Shown: positions 34,857 through 43,562 of the stretch, piece by piece | Position numbering within the stretch: the stretch's first letter is position 1 | How the letters are laid out: each line of letters opens with the position of its first letter | NCBI GenBank assembly: GCA_015059335.1 | Contig: SVAP01000001.1 | Coordinates: 194,413 to 258,412, forward strand | Source: Bacillota bacterium | GTDB taxonomy: Bacteria > Bacillota_I > Bacilli_A > RF39 > UBA660 | Reading direction: 5' to 3' | Length of the DNA stretch: 64,000 nt | Program-made: the position numbers and the translations under genes | The notes under the pieces: model-generated | What the model was told of the DNA's origin: nothing | What the model saw: the letters and a program-made list of their open reading frames with translations, nothing else | Databases searched by the model: none

Positions 34857-35321
34857 ATGAAAAACGAAAAAAAGAACTTATACGCTATTTTATTTGCAAT
34901 TACTGGAATAATATTTATCACAGGGTTGACTAGTATAGGTTTGTGGCCTGCTGCTATTATGCTTGGTGGAGTATGTGCCGTAATGCCAGTTGCAGTTATT
35001 CTCGAAAAATTTGGGATAATTGAATTAGCGGATAAAAAAACTAATACAACTGAATATAACAAACAATTAAGAGATGCAGAATATAAAAAATCAAAAAATA
35101 TATTAGAACAACCTTATGTAAAATTAAAGATAACAGAAAAAACAAGAGAAGATGTATTAAAACATCCTAGTCTATATGCTAATTGTGATGTTAGAATCCA
35201 AATGGGAAAATTCTATACTGATGAGGAAAAAGAAAAATATTTTGATGAAACACTAAAAAGACCATTGCCTGGAGAAGAAAAAAGTAAAACACTAATAAAA
35301 ATAATTAAAAAACACAAATAA
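34857..35321 (+). CDS. Membrane protein with cytosolic tail, unknown
   Basis: The ATG at 34857 (ACGAGG) gives 154 residues: two adjacent hydrophobic helices (about 8-26 and 31-50, rich in Gly/Ala) and a 100-residue charged soluble domain ending in a basic tail (SKTLIKIIKKHK). Not recognised. Confidence 0.6.
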   Translation: MKNEKKNLYAILFAITGIIFITGLTSIGLWPAAIMLGGVCAVMPVAVILEKFGIIELADKKTNTTEYNKQLRDAEYKKSKNILEQPYVKLKITEKTREDVLKHPSLYANCDVRIQMGKFYTDEEKEKYFDETLKRPLPGEEKSKTLIKIIKKHK

Positions 35322-35337
35322 ATTCTAAAAATATGCA

Positions 35338-35367
35338 AAAAGGCAACCTGTTGTCTTTTATTTTTTT
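35338..35367 (+). terminator. Terminator after the membrane protein gene
   Basis: AAAAGGCAAC/GTTGTCTTTT (one G-U pair) followed by ATTTTTTT. Confidence 0.7.
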
Positions 35368-35386
35368 ATAACAATATATTAAACAA

Positions 35387-35415
35387 TTGTCTAATTTTAA
35401 AAAAAGTGTTAGAAT
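35387..35415 (+). promoter_or_regulatory. suf operon promoter
   Basis: TTGTCT (35387-35392), 17 bp, TAGAAT (35410-35415), 20 bp before the sufC start. The leader is too short for a riboswitch. Confidence 0.62.
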
Positions 35416-35435
35416 TTTAAATAGAGGTGAACCAA

Positions 35436-36191
35436 ATGTTAAGAGTTAATAATCTTAATGTTAGCATAGATAACAAAGAAATATTAAATGATTTTGATTT
35501 AGAAGTAAATCCTGGTGAGATACATGCAATAATGGGTCCAAATGGAGTTGGTAAATCAACTTTATCTAGAGTACTAATGGGTGATAGCAATTATAAGGTT
35601 AATAATGGCGAAATTATATTTCTAGGTAAAAATATTAGTAAAATGTCTGTTGATGAAAGAGCTCGTCTAGGAATTTTTATTGCTTATCAACATCCTCAAG
35701 AAATTGAAGGAGTAAGTAATGTAGATTTTTTAAAAGAAGCATTAAAATCAAAAACAGATAGTCCAATTAATCTGTATGAATTTGCAAAAGAAACAGAGAA
35801 ATTAACTGATAAGCTTAAACTTAATAAAAATATGCTTTACAGAAATATAAATACAGGATTTTCTGGTGGAGAAAAGAAAAAAAATGAAATACTACAAATG
35901 AGACTTTTAAAACCTAAATTAATAATATTAGATGAGATAGACTCTGGTTTAGATGTTGATAGCTTAAAAGTAGTTTCAACTAATGTATTAGAATATATTA
36001 AAGAAAATAAAGATACAAGTATAATAATTATTACTCATTATCCAAGAATATTAGAATATATAAAACCAGATTTTGTACACATATTAAAAGCTGGGAAAAT
36101 AGTAAAAACGTCAGATGTATCATTGGCATTTCAAATTGAAAAAGAAGGATTTGAAAATATTGGTACAAATGATATAAAGGAAAATAAATAA
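35436..36191 (+). CDS. sufC: Fe-S cluster assembly ATPase SufC
   Basis: SufC drives the SufBCD scaffold. From the ATG at 35436 (AGAGGTGAA) it has 251 residues with Walker A MGPNGVGKST (34-42), the SufC-specific signature FSGGEKKKNEILQM, Walker B KLIILDEIDSGLDVD and the H-loop ITHYPRILEYI. First gene of the operon; sufD begins 1 nt after its stop. Confidence 0.95.
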   Translation: MLRVNNLNVSIDNKEILNDFDLEVNPGEIHAIMGPNGVGKSTLSRVLMGDSNYKVNNGEIIFLGKNISKMSVDERARLGIFIAYQHPQEIEGVSNVDFLKEALKSKTDSPINLYEFAKETEKLTDKLKLNKNMLYRNINTGFSGGEKKKNEILQMRLLKPKLIILDEIDSGLDVDSLKVVSTNVLEYIKENKDTSIIIITHYPRILEYIKPDFVHILKAGKIVKTSDVSLAFQIEKEGFENIGTNDIKENK

Positions 36192-36192
36192 T

Positions 36193-36954
36193 ATGAATAT
36201 ACTAAATATAGTAGATGGGATAATAGAAGATAAAACAAATAATTCTATTACTTGTACTAATAAAAATAATAAATTGCATATAAATATAAAGAAAGATATA
36301 GAATTTTGTATTTGTTTTGAAAACAATAAATTAATAGATGGAATTAATATTAATATTGATGAAAATTCAAGTGTTAGAATATTTTTAATATTAAATGCTC
36401 GCAATAAATTAAATATTAAAATTAACATTCAAAAAAACTCCAATTTGTTGTTGAATAAATTTATAAGTACAGAAAAATTAGAAGAAAATATAAATATAAA
36501 TTTAAATGGAATAAACAGTCAAATTGAATATTATCATTCTTGTTTAGGAAATATAAAAGAAGATTTAAATATTTATCATAATAGTAAAAAAACTAATAGT
36601 TTAGTTAAAAATTATGGGATTACTAATAATGAAACTCAAGAATTTAATATTACTGAAATAGTACCTAAAGGTATGACAGAATGTAAGTTGTCTCAAAAAA
36701 GTAAAATAATAAATTTAGGTATAAATAGTTCAACAATAAGACCTATATTACTAATAGATGAAAAAGAAGTAAACGCTATACATTCTTCAGTAATTTCTCC
36801 AATAAATAAATCAGATGTATTTTATTTAATGAGTAGAGGAATAACAGAAGAAAATAGTATTAGATTACTTACTAATGGATTTTTAATAAATAATTTAAAT
36901 TTAAAGGAAAAAGAAAAACATTTATTATTTGAAAAATACATTTTTAGGAGGTGA
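36193..36954 (+). CDS. sufD: SufB/SufD-family scaffold protein, short SufD
   Basis: The 253-residue protein has the beta-helix rhythm of SufD and the family's C-terminal tail: IRPILLIDEKEVNAIHSSVI, SPINKSDVFYLMSRGITEENSIRLLTNGFL. It is much shorter than usual SufD (about 400), lacking most of the N-terminal domain, as in other reduced Bacilli genomes. The C-terminal helix pairs are kept, so heterodimerisation with SufB is plausible. Confidence 0.85.
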   Translation: MNILNIVDGIIEDKTNNSITCTNKNNKLHINIKKDIEFCICFENNKLIDGININIDENSSVRIFLILNARNKLNIKINIQKNSNLLLNKFISTEKLEENININLNGINSQIEYYHSCLGNIKEDLNIYHNSKKTNSLVKNYGITNNETQEFNITEIVPKGMTECKLSQKSKIINLGINSSTIRPILLIDEKEVNAIHSSVISPINKSDVFYLMSRGITEENSIRLLTNGFLINNLNLKEKEKHLLFEKYIFRR

Positions 36955-36958
36955 AAAT

Positions 36959-38164
36959 ATGGATATTAGAGAAGAATTTCCTATGTTAGTTAACAATAAT
37001 AATTTAATATATTTTGACAATGGCGCAACAACATTTAAACCAAGATTAGTAATAGATAGTATTAAAGATTATTATGAAAATTATACATCTAATGCGCATA
37101 GGGGAGATTATAATATTAGTTTAAAAACTGATATGAAATATGAAGCAACTAGAAAAAAGGTAAAAGAATTTATTAATGCGGAAAGATTAGAAGAAATAAT
37201 ATTTACAAGTGGGACAACAGAAAGTCTTAATATGATAATAAAATCATATTTTAAATATAATTTAAATCCAGGTGATGAAGTACTTATAACTAAAAGTGAA
37301 CACGCATCAAATGTACTTCCATGGTTTGATCTTGCAAATGAAATTGGTATTAAAGTTAAATATATAGAATTAGATAATGATTTTAAAGTGACTTTGGATA
37401 GTATTAAAAAAGCTACAACTCCAAATACTAGAGTAATATCAATTGCGCACATTACTAATGTTGTAGGGGATGTAAGACCAATTAAAGAAATCACAGAATA
37501 TGCACATCAATTAGGAATTAAAGTTATTGTAGATGGAGCACAGTCTGTACCACATATGAAAGTTGATGTTCAAGATTTAGATTGTGACTTTTTAGCATTT
37601 TCTGCTCATAAAATGTGTGGACCAACAGGTATAGGAATATTATATGGGAAATATGAATTACTTGATAAAATGAAGCCTTACAATCTAGGTGGTGGAATGA
37701 ATTCATCATTTACTTCAGATGGAATAATTGAATATAAAAGTCTTCCACAACGTTTAGAAGCTGGAACACAAAATATTGCAGGAGTAATAGGATTAGGAGC
37801 TGCAATAGATTATCTAAGTTTATTAGATATGGATAAAGTTCACGAATATGAATTAAAGTTAAAAGAATATTTAGTAAAAAAATTAAAAGAAAACGATATG
37901 ATTGAAGTATATAATGAAAACAGTGAAAGTGGGATAGTTGCTTTTAACATAAAGAATATATTTAGTCAGGATACAGCAATATTTTTAAATGACTATAACA
38001 TTTGTGTTAGAGCAGGAAATCATTGTGCGAAAATCTTAAAAGATGAATTGGAAATTAAAAACACATGTAGAATTAGCTTATATTTTTACAACACAAAAGA
38101 AGAAATAGATAAACTCATCGAAGTATTGAAAAATAGTGATATGCTTTATCAACAAATATTATAA
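36959..38164 (+). CDS. sufS: Cysteine desulfurase SufS
   Basis: The PLP enzyme supplies sulfur from cysteine to SufU/SufBCD. Start ATG 36959 after AGGAGGTG; 401 residues. K218 in FSAHKMCGPTGIG is the PLP Schiff-base lysine, SGTTESLNMI and SKSEHASNVLPW-like segments bind cofactor, and C356 in CVRAGNHCAK is the catalytic persulfide cysteine. The start lies within the end of sufD, so the two are coupled. Confidence 0.95.
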   Translation: MDIREEFPMLVNNNNLIYFDNGATTFKPRLVIDSIKDYYENYTSNAHRGDYNISLKTDMKYEATRKKVKEFINAERLEEIIFTSGTTESLNMIIKSYFKYNLNPGDEVLITKSEHASNVLPWFDLANEIGIKVKYIELDNDFKVTLDSIKKATTPNTRVISIAHITNVVGDVRPIKEITEYAHQLGIKVIVDGAQSVPHMKVDVQDLDCDFLAFSAHKMCGPTGIGILYGKYELLDKMKPYNLGGGMNSSFTSDGIIEYKSLPQRLEAGTQNIAGVIGLGAAIDYLSLLDMDKVHEYELKLKEYLVKKLKENDMIEVYNENSESGIVAFNIKNIFSQDTAIFLNDYNICVRAGNHCAKILKDELEIKNTCRISLYFYNTKEEIDKLIEVLKNSDMLYQQIL

Positions 38165-38165
38165 A

Positions 38166-38591
38166 ATGGACTCTAATTTAAAAAGAAGTTTATTATTAGA
38201 AAATTTTCAAAATCCAACAAATAGAGGATTAATTGATGATAAAAGCTATATCAAAATAAATACTAATAATGAAAGTTGTATAGATGAGTTAGACATTATG
38301 ATTAAAATAGAAGATAATTTAATAAAAGATATGAGATTTGATGGAGAAGCATGTGCCATATCAACATCAACAGCTTCAGTAATGATTAAAACCCTAATAG
38401 GAAAAACTGTAGATGAAGCGCTAAATATAATAAATAATTATCAAAATATGATAAATGAAAAAGAATATAATGAAAATATTATTGGAGAAGCAATAATATA
38501 TAATGAAATATATAAACAACCAAATAGAAAAAAATGCGCACTACTTCCATGGGATGGTATTAAAGAAGTATTAACGCAATATAAATCTTAA
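38166..38591 (+). CDS. sufU: Sulfur-transfer protein SufU
   Basis: SufU accepts persulfide from SufS. The 141-residue protein has the three zinc/sulfur cysteines: C38 (NNESCIDEL), C63 (GEACAISTSTAS) and C124 (RKKCALLPW). It starts one base after the sufS stop. This zinc-dependent SufU type is typical of Bacillota rather than the IscU scaffold. Confidence 0.93.
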   Translation: MDSNLKRSLLLENFQNPTNRGLIDDKSYIKINTNNESCIDELDIMIKIEDNLIKDMRFDGEACAISTSTASVMIKTLIGKTVDEALNIINNYQNMINEKEYNENIIGEAIIYNEIYKQPNRKKCALLPWDGIKEVLTQYKS

Positions 38592-38619
38592 TTGTAATAA
38601 GTAACTAAGGATGGTATAC

Positions 38620-39111
38620 ATGATAAGTAACAATATAAATAATTTAAAAACATTAAAAAATGATATAAAAAATAATAATTTAAATGGATTAAGATTACTA
38701 AAAGAAAAAACTAATAACCGTTATCTAAAAGAAAAAAACTTTGTTTTATTTGATGTAATATTAAAATCAAAAGATAAATCAAATATTACTGGTGTTAGAA
38801 CATCAGTAGGATATATATTACCAAATAATGAAATATATGACTTTATATCAAAAAAAATATATAAAATATATAAATTATATGATAAGTCTAATAAAGAAAA
38901 AGAAGGTAACTATGCACTAATTAGTAATATTATGTTTGAAAATTCTACAAAAAGAATTAAACTTAATTATGCAAATTTACAAGAAATAGAAGACCTACTA
39001 AAAAAATATATAATAGAGTATAATAGTGGTATTAAAGAAATTAAAAAGCAACAAAAGGAACTTAAAAACGAAGAACATATACCACGTGTTTTAAAAGATT
39101 ATCAAAATTAA
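38620..39111 (+). CDS. Unknown protein in the suf operon, paralogue A
   Basis: 163 residues from the ATG at 38620 (AAGGATGG). Soluble, Lys/Asn-rich, with SVGYILPNNEIYDFIS near the middle and EDLLKKYIIEYN near the end. The same two landmarks occur in the next gene (AIGYIVPEENLVFCIS, PLLEKYVLDED), so the two are probable paralogues. It sits between sufU and sufB, pointing to a link with Fe-S assembly or merely co-transcription. Family not recognised. Confidence 0.65.
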   Translation: MISNNINNLKTLKNDIKNNNLNGLRLLKEKTNNRYLKEKNFVLFDVILKSKDKSNITGVRTSVGYILPNNEIYDFISKKIYKIYKLYDKSNKEKEGNYALISNIMFENSTKRIKLNYANLQEIEDLLKKYIIEYNSGIKEIKKQQKELKNEEHIPRVLKDYQN

Positions 39112-39147
39112 ATTTATTATTAATACATGAAAAGGAAGTAAGTACAC

Positions 39148-39606
39148 ATGAAAAAAGTAGAATTTAATAATATAGAAGAGAATAAGTTTATTATGGGATA
39201 TATACATTACAAAAACAATAAAAACAAATTAGTTTATAAGAAAGCTATAGGTTATATTGTTCCAGAAGAAAATCTTGTGTTTTGTATTTCTTCACATAAT
39301 TTTAACAACGCTAATAATAATCTTGAAGATTTAATGTATGAAAGAACAGAATTAAATGAAAATTTATATATATCTCAAACAAATCAAAATGTATTTGAAA
39401 TAAAGAAATATATATATCCTAATTCAAGTAGAAAAGTTTCAAATAAAGTAATGGGAGAACTAATACCATTGTTAGAAAAATATGTCTTAGATGAAGATTT
39501 TGACTTAAATGAAAAATTGGTTGAAGATTATAAAAATGATACTTCTAATAATCTAAAAAAAGAAGTAAAACAATTAATATTACATAATGTATCAACAATA
39601 CAATAA
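39148..39606 (+). CDS. Unknown protein in the suf operon, paralogue B
   Basis: 152 residues after AAAGGAAG. It shares the GYI(L/V)P and LL(K/E)KY landmarks and overall length with the preceding protein. It has one cysteine (VFCISSHNF), none clustered, so direct cluster binding looks unlikely. A hairpin follows before sufB. Confidence 0.65.
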   Translation: MKKVEFNNIEENKFIMGYIHYKNNKNKLVYKKAIGYIVPEENLVFCISSHNFNNANNNLEDLMYERTELNENLYISQTNQNVFEIKKYIYPNSSRKVSNKVMGELIPLLEKYVLDEDFDLNEKLVEDYKNDTSNNLKKEVKQLILHNVSTIQ

Positions 39607-39640
39607 AAGTTCTATTTATTACAAATAGACTTTTTTTTCT
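39605..39640 (+). terminator. Hairpin between paralogue B and sufB
   Basis: AAAAGT-T-CTATTT pairs with AAATAGACTTTT (one bulge) and is followed by T8. It would divide the suf genes into sufCDSU-A-B and sufB, or attenuate sufB. Confidence 0.6.
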
Positions 39641-39680
39641 TATCTTTTTCTAGTATAATTTATTTAAAGCCGGTGATTAA

Positions 39681-41003
39681 ATGAACAAATTAAATGAAAG
39701 ATTAATACGAGAAATATCAATGATAAAACAAGAACCAGAATGGGTAAGAGATTTTAGATTAAAATCTCTAGAGGCTTTTCATGAATTAGAAATGCCTGAC
39801 TTTGGTCCTAAAATAAAAATAAATTTTAATAAAATCAACTATTATAAAAAAGCAACAGAGAAAATTGCTGAAAACTGGGATGAAGTATCAGATAACATTG
39901 AAGAAACTTTTGATAATATTGGTGTTATTAAAGCAGAAAAAGAATACTTAGGTGGGATTTCCGCACAATATGAAAGTGAAGTTGTATATCATAATATGCT
40001 TGACTATATAAAAGATAAAGGAATTATTTTTTTAGATACTGATACTGCAATTAAAAAATATCCGGAATTATTTAAAAAATATTTTAACAAATTAGTCAAC
40101 TATAAAGAAAACAAATTTACTGCTTTAAATGGAGCGGTATTTAGTGGGGGAACATTTATATATATTCCTAAAAACACTAAATTAGATAGACCGTTACAAA
40201 GTTATTTTAGAATAAACACAAAAAATATGGGTCAATTTGAAAGAACAATAATAGTAGTTGATGATGATAGTGAGCTTCATTATATAGAAGGATGTACTGC
40301 GCCTATTTATAGTACTGATGCCCTTCATGCTGCCGTTGTCGAAATATATGTAGGCAAAAACGCTAAGTGTAGATATACAACAATACAAAATTGGAGTGAA
40401 GATGTTTATAATTTAGTAACTAAACGTGCGATTGTAGAAGATGGCGGAATGATGGAATGGATAGATGGTAATGTTGGTTCAAAAGTTACAATGAAATATC
40501 CGGCATGTATCTTGAAAGGTAATAATTCTGTAGGCAGATGTATAACAATAGGATTAGCTAAAAAAAATCAAATACAAGATACCGGAGCTAAAATGATTCA
40601 TATTGGAAAAAATAGTAAAAGTGAAATAATTTCTAAATCTATTTCTAATAATGGTGGAGAAGCTAATTATAGAGGTACAGTTGAAATTAAAAAAGGAGCA
40701 GAAAATTCAAAAAGTAATATTAAATGTGATTCATTAATAATGGATAAGTATTCTAAAAGTGATACTATTCCAAGAAATACAAATAAAAATAATACTAGCA
40801 TCATAGAACATGAAGCTAGTGTATCAAAAATAGATGAAGATAAGTTATTCTATCTTATGAGTAGAGGACTTAACGAAGAAAAAGCAACAGAATTAATATT
40901 AATGGGGTTTATTGGTGATTTTAGAGAGGAATTACCAATTGAATATGCGGTTGAATTAAATAGATTATTAAAAGATAATATCACAATTGTTGGAGGAAAA
41001 TAA
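39681..41003 (+). CDS. sufB: Fe-S cluster scaffold SufB
   Basis: The 440-residue protein is a full-length SufB: EPEWVRDFRLKSLEAFHELE, the beta-helix core (HYIEGCTAPIYSTDALHAAVV, IQNWSEDVYNLVTKRAIVED, CILKGNNSVGRCITIGLAKK) and the C-terminus SDTIPRNTNKNNTSIIEHEASVSKI... LFYLMSRGLNEEKATELILMGF. CTAPIY and SDTIPR are diagnostic. It assembles clusters with SufC/D. The stop overlaps the next ATG. Confidence 0.95.
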   Translation: MNKLNERLIREISMIKQEPEWVRDFRLKSLEAFHELEMPDFGPKIKINFNKINYYKKATEKIAENWDEVSDNIEETFDNIGVIKAEKEYLGGISAQYESEVVYHNMLDYIKDKGIIFLDTDTAIKKYPELFKKYFNKLVNYKENKFTALNGAVFSGGTFIYIPKNTKLDRPLQSYFRINTKNMGQFERTIIVVDDDSELHYIEGCTAPIYSTDALHAAVVEIYVGKNAKCRYTTIQNWSEDVYNLVTKRAIVEDGGMMEWIDGNVGSKVTMKYPACILKGNNSVGRCITIGLAKKNQIQDTGAKMIHIGKNSKSEIISKSISNNGGEANYRGTVEIKKGAENSKSNIKCDSLIMDKYSKSDTIPRNTNKNNTSIIEHEASVSKIDEDKLFYLMSRGLNEEKATELILMGFIGDFREELPIEYAVELNRLLKDNITIVGGK

Positions 41004-42364
41004 TGATAAAAATCAAAAATATAATTATATTAATTATAACTGTTACATTAATAGGATATTGTATTTACTATTTTGTTGGTAGAGAAAGCAAAACAGTAAA
41101 ATTAACTAAAAAACTACTATACAATACTAGCGAAAAATTTGCAGAAATAGATAAATATATTGTGTATGGTACACATTTAAATATCGAAGGTAAAATAGAT
41201 GAAAAAATTTATGAGGATAATATTATAAGTGCTGAATTAGTTTTTAAAAGTGTAGAAGATAAAATGCAAAGTTTTGAAATAGAATACGAAATGAGCAATG
41301 ATGATAAATTTACTTTTTATACTTCTGAAAATATAAACGACGGTATAAATTTAGATAATTTAAAAAATGGAAATTACTATGTATTTATTAAAATCAAACA
41401 AAAAAATTTAAATACAAATACAGATGATGAAGAAATTGTTACATACTATTCTTTAAAAAACAAAACAAAATATAATAATATAGAATACTATACAATTACA
41501 AAGCAAAATAAAAATAATAAAATTGATATAGCATTTGATAATCTTGTTGTTGATGATTTAAAAAAATATTATATGAATATTAAGATTGAAGAAACTAAAC
41601 TACCTGAAAATGTTTATGATATAGTAATTGACCCAGGTCATGGTGGAAAAGATGGTGGTGCAGTTACAAAATATAATGGTAAAGAATATGCTGAAAAAGA
41701 TATTACTTTAGATTATGCAAAAGATTTAAAAAAATCTTTAGAAAAATTAGGGTTAAAAATAAAATTAACAAGGGATGGAAATAATGAAGAAGAACTTGGA
41801 ATATATGATATGTATGGTAAAGGTGGTAGAGCTGTAATTCCAAATGAAGTAAAGGCTAAGTATACCTTATCTTTACATTTAAATAGTGCTGAATATAAAA
41901 TGAATAAGGGTGGAATTGAAATATATGCTCCTTCTAATGCTAGATTAGAATTTGCCAAACTTTTATCAGATAATATAGTTGAATACGCTAAAACCAATTA
42001 TTCACCAAATGTTACAGCTAGAGTATATGATGGGGTTTATGTAAGAAACTTTTCATATTATGAAATACAAAGTTCAGCTAATTCAGCTAAAGAATCTGGT
42101 TATGAACCATATAATATAACTGCTGATACACCATATTTATTTATGGTAAGAGAGCCAGGTGGGCTTGCAACTAATGCTTATGTAGATGGTAGAAATAAAT
42201 TATATGGTAAAAATCCATATTATAATTCAAATATCGGGGTAGAATCATATTTGCTTGAACTCGGATTTATGAATTCAACTAGTGATTTTGAAAATGTTTT
42301 AAATAATAAAAAATTATATATTGAAGGTATAAAAGAAACTTTTAAAAATTATCTAGATTTATAA
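41003..42364 (+). CDS. Membrane-anchored N-acetylmuramoyl-L-alanine amidase (Amidase_3)
   Basis: The 453 residues start with a signal-anchor helix (about 5-24), then an unassigned extracellular domain (about 30-200) and a zinc amidase domain (about 206-453). Zinc ligands are H213 (DPGHGGKDGG), E231 (AEKDITLD) and H292 (LSLHLNSA), with the late catalytic Glu in SYLLELGFMNS. It cuts the bond between muramic acid and the stem peptide, for cell separation or wall turnover. It overlaps sufB by 1 nt (TAATG), an odd coupling of an autolysin to Fe-S assembly. Confidence 0.9.
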   Translation: MIKIKNIIILIITVTLIGYCIYYFVGRESKTVKLTKKLLYNTSEKFAEIDKYIVYGTHLNIEGKIDEKIYEDNIISAELVFKSVEDKMQSFEIEYEMSNDDKFTFYTSENINDGINLDNLKNGNYYVFIKIKQKNLNTNTDDEEIVTYYSLKNKTKYNNIEYYTITKQNKNNKIDIAFDNLVVDDLKKYYMNIKIEETKLPENVYDIVIDPGHGGKDGGAVTKYNGKEYAEKDITLDYAKDLKKSLEKLGLKIKLTRDGNNEEELGIYDMYGKGGRAVIPNEVKAKYTLSLHLNSAEYKMNKGGIEIYAPSNARLEFAKLLSDNIVEYAKTNYSPNVTARVYDGVYVRNFSYYEIQSSANSAKESGYEPYNITADTPYLFMVREPGGLATNAYVDGRNKLYGKNPYYNSNIGVESYLLELGFMNSTSDFENVLNNKKLYIEGIKETFKNYLDL

Positions 42365-42414
42365 TATCTGATAATAATAACTATACAAATAAATAAAAAG
42401 TTATATACAAAATA

Positions 42415-42455
42415 AAAAAAACACTTTAAAAAGTACATAAAAAAAGTGTTTTTTT
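42415..42455 (+). terminator. Terminator after the amidase gene
   Basis: AAAAAACACTTT (42415-42426) and AAAGTGTTTTTT (42443-42454) form a perfect 12-bp stem. Confidence 0.8.
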
Positions 42456-42460
42456 GCTAT

Positions 42461-42489
42461 TTGATAACATTTTAAAATTATATTATTAT
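42461..42489 (+). promoter_or_regulatory. ssb promoter
   Basis: TTGATA, 17 bp, TATTAT; the ssb ribosome site (GGAGGG) lies within 15 nt, giving a very short leader. Confidence 0.5.
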
Positions 42490-42508
42490 CAAAACAAAGG
42501 AGGGAAAA

Positions 42509-42844
42509 ATGATTAATAATGTAATTTTAATTGGAAGATTAGTAAGAACGCCAGAGTTAAGAGAAACAGAAAACAAAAACAAGGTAACTAATATTACTGT
42601 TGCTGTTCCAAGATCTTTTAAAAATCCTAATGGTGAATATGAAAGTGATTTTATAGATTGTACATTATGGGCAGGACTTGCAGAAACTGCAACTACTTTT
42701 TGTAAAAAAGGAGACTTAATTGCTCTAAAAGGCAGATTACAAACAACTACATTAGAAAAAGAAAACGTTCCTAAAATGAACGTTATAAACTTTATTGTAG
42801 AGAAACTAAGCTTTTTGTCTTCCAAAGAAAAGACTATTGAATAG
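42509..42844 (+). CDS. ssb: Single-stranded DNA-binding protein, short form
   Basis: The 111-residue OB-fold protein begins MINNVILIGRLVRTPELRET and contains NKVTNITVAVPR and DFIDCTLWAGLAET, all typical of SSB. It ends soon after the fold (SFLSSKEKTIE), with no Gly/Gln linker and no acidic tail (DDDLPF type), so it cannot recruit partners as replicative SSB does. It may be a secondary SSB, as in B. subtilis SsbB. Confidence 0.88.
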   Translation: MINNVILIGRLVRTPELRETENKNKVTNITVAVPRSFKNPNGEYESDFIDCTLWAGLAETATTFCKKGDLIALKGRLQTTTLEKENVPKMNVINFIVEKLSFLSSKEKTIE

Positions 42845-42851
42845 TCTTTTT
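42828..42851. terminator. Bidirectional terminator inside overlapping gene ends
   Basis: AAAAGACTATT/AATAGTCTTTT, a near-perfect palindrome that covers the overlapping stop regions of ssb and the minus-strand XRE gene. Confidence 0.75.
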
Positions 42852-43043
42852 ATTGTATTCATCATAAAATAAATCATCTGGTTTTAATCCAAATATTTTT
42901 GATATTTTAAATGCCATATCATAGGATAATTTTCTTTGTTCGTGTTCTAGTTGCCAATAAAAAGGTTTACTAATATTAAGTTGATCAGCCATATACTGAT
43001 TAGAAAATTTATTTTCTTTTCTAAGTTCTGAGAGTTTACTCAT
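42834..43043 (-). CDS. Small XRE-family HTH regulator
   Basis: 69 residues from the ATG at 43043 (GGTGG), entirely one Cro/C1 helix-turn-helix: LSELRKENKFSNQYMADQLN, ISKPFYWQLEHEQRKLSYDM, AFKISKIFGLKPDDLF. Its 3' end overlaps ssb by 11 bp tail to tail. Divergent from the next XRE gene. Confidence 0.85.
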   Translation of the reverse strand: MSKLSELRKENKFSNQYMADQLNISKPFYWQLEHEQRKLSYDMAFKISKIFGLKPDDLFYDEYNKKTIQ

Positions 43044-43185
43044 AATTAACCACCGTCCATTATAATTATAAAACATTTTGTGAGCTATAGCAATACAAAA
43101 ATTACTTTTTAGTTAATTTGTTACTATTATTGATATTGTCGATATATAATCATATTAACCATTTGATAACTATGAGGTGATAAGT

Positions 43186-43542
43186 ATGTTTAATGGTAAA
43201 AGATTAAAAGAATTAAGAACAAGTATGGGATTAACTCAAAAACAATTAGGAGATTTAGTAAATGTTACAAAAGTATCAATATGTGGATATGAAAAAAGTA
43301 ATAGAACACCAAATATTGAAACTCTTATTGATTTAGCAAATATTTTAAATACTACTCCAAATTATTTATTAGATAGTGAAGTTAGTGCGAAAGTAATGGA
43401 AGAAAAAGAAGAATATTCTGTGTCTATTTCCAGTGAAGATATGGAAATTTTAAGAGAATTGAAAAAATATCCTGATTTATATACAATTATAAAAGATAAC
43501 CCAAAAAGATTAATTGAAAAGATAAATAAAAAAATAAACTAA
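43186..43542 (+). CDS. XRE-family HTH regulator with C-terminal helix
   Basis: 118 residues from the ATG at 43186 (GAGGTGAT). An HTH (RLKELRTSMGLTQKQLGDLV, NVTKVSICGYEKSNRTPNIE, TLIDLANILNTTPNYLL) is followed by a short acidic-helical domain (SISSEDMEILRELKKYPDLY). It resembles the regulator at 5297 in its recognition helix (NxTKVSIC). Just upstream of the convergent sortase gene, a possible regulator of the sortase locus. Confidence 0.85.
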   Translation: MFNGKRLKELRTSMGLTQKQLGDLVNVTKVSICGYEKSNRTPNIETLIDLANILNTTPNYLLDSEVSAKVMEEKEEYSVSISSEDMEILRELKKYPDLYTIIKDNPKRLIEKINKKIN

Positions 43543-43562
43543 AGGGCAGAGTAATCTGTCTT

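Noticed and set aside
42828-42851. Operator for the small XRE gene
   Set aside because: The palindrome lies at the tail-to-tail gene ends and runs into T-runs on both strands, so a bidirectional terminator explains it better.
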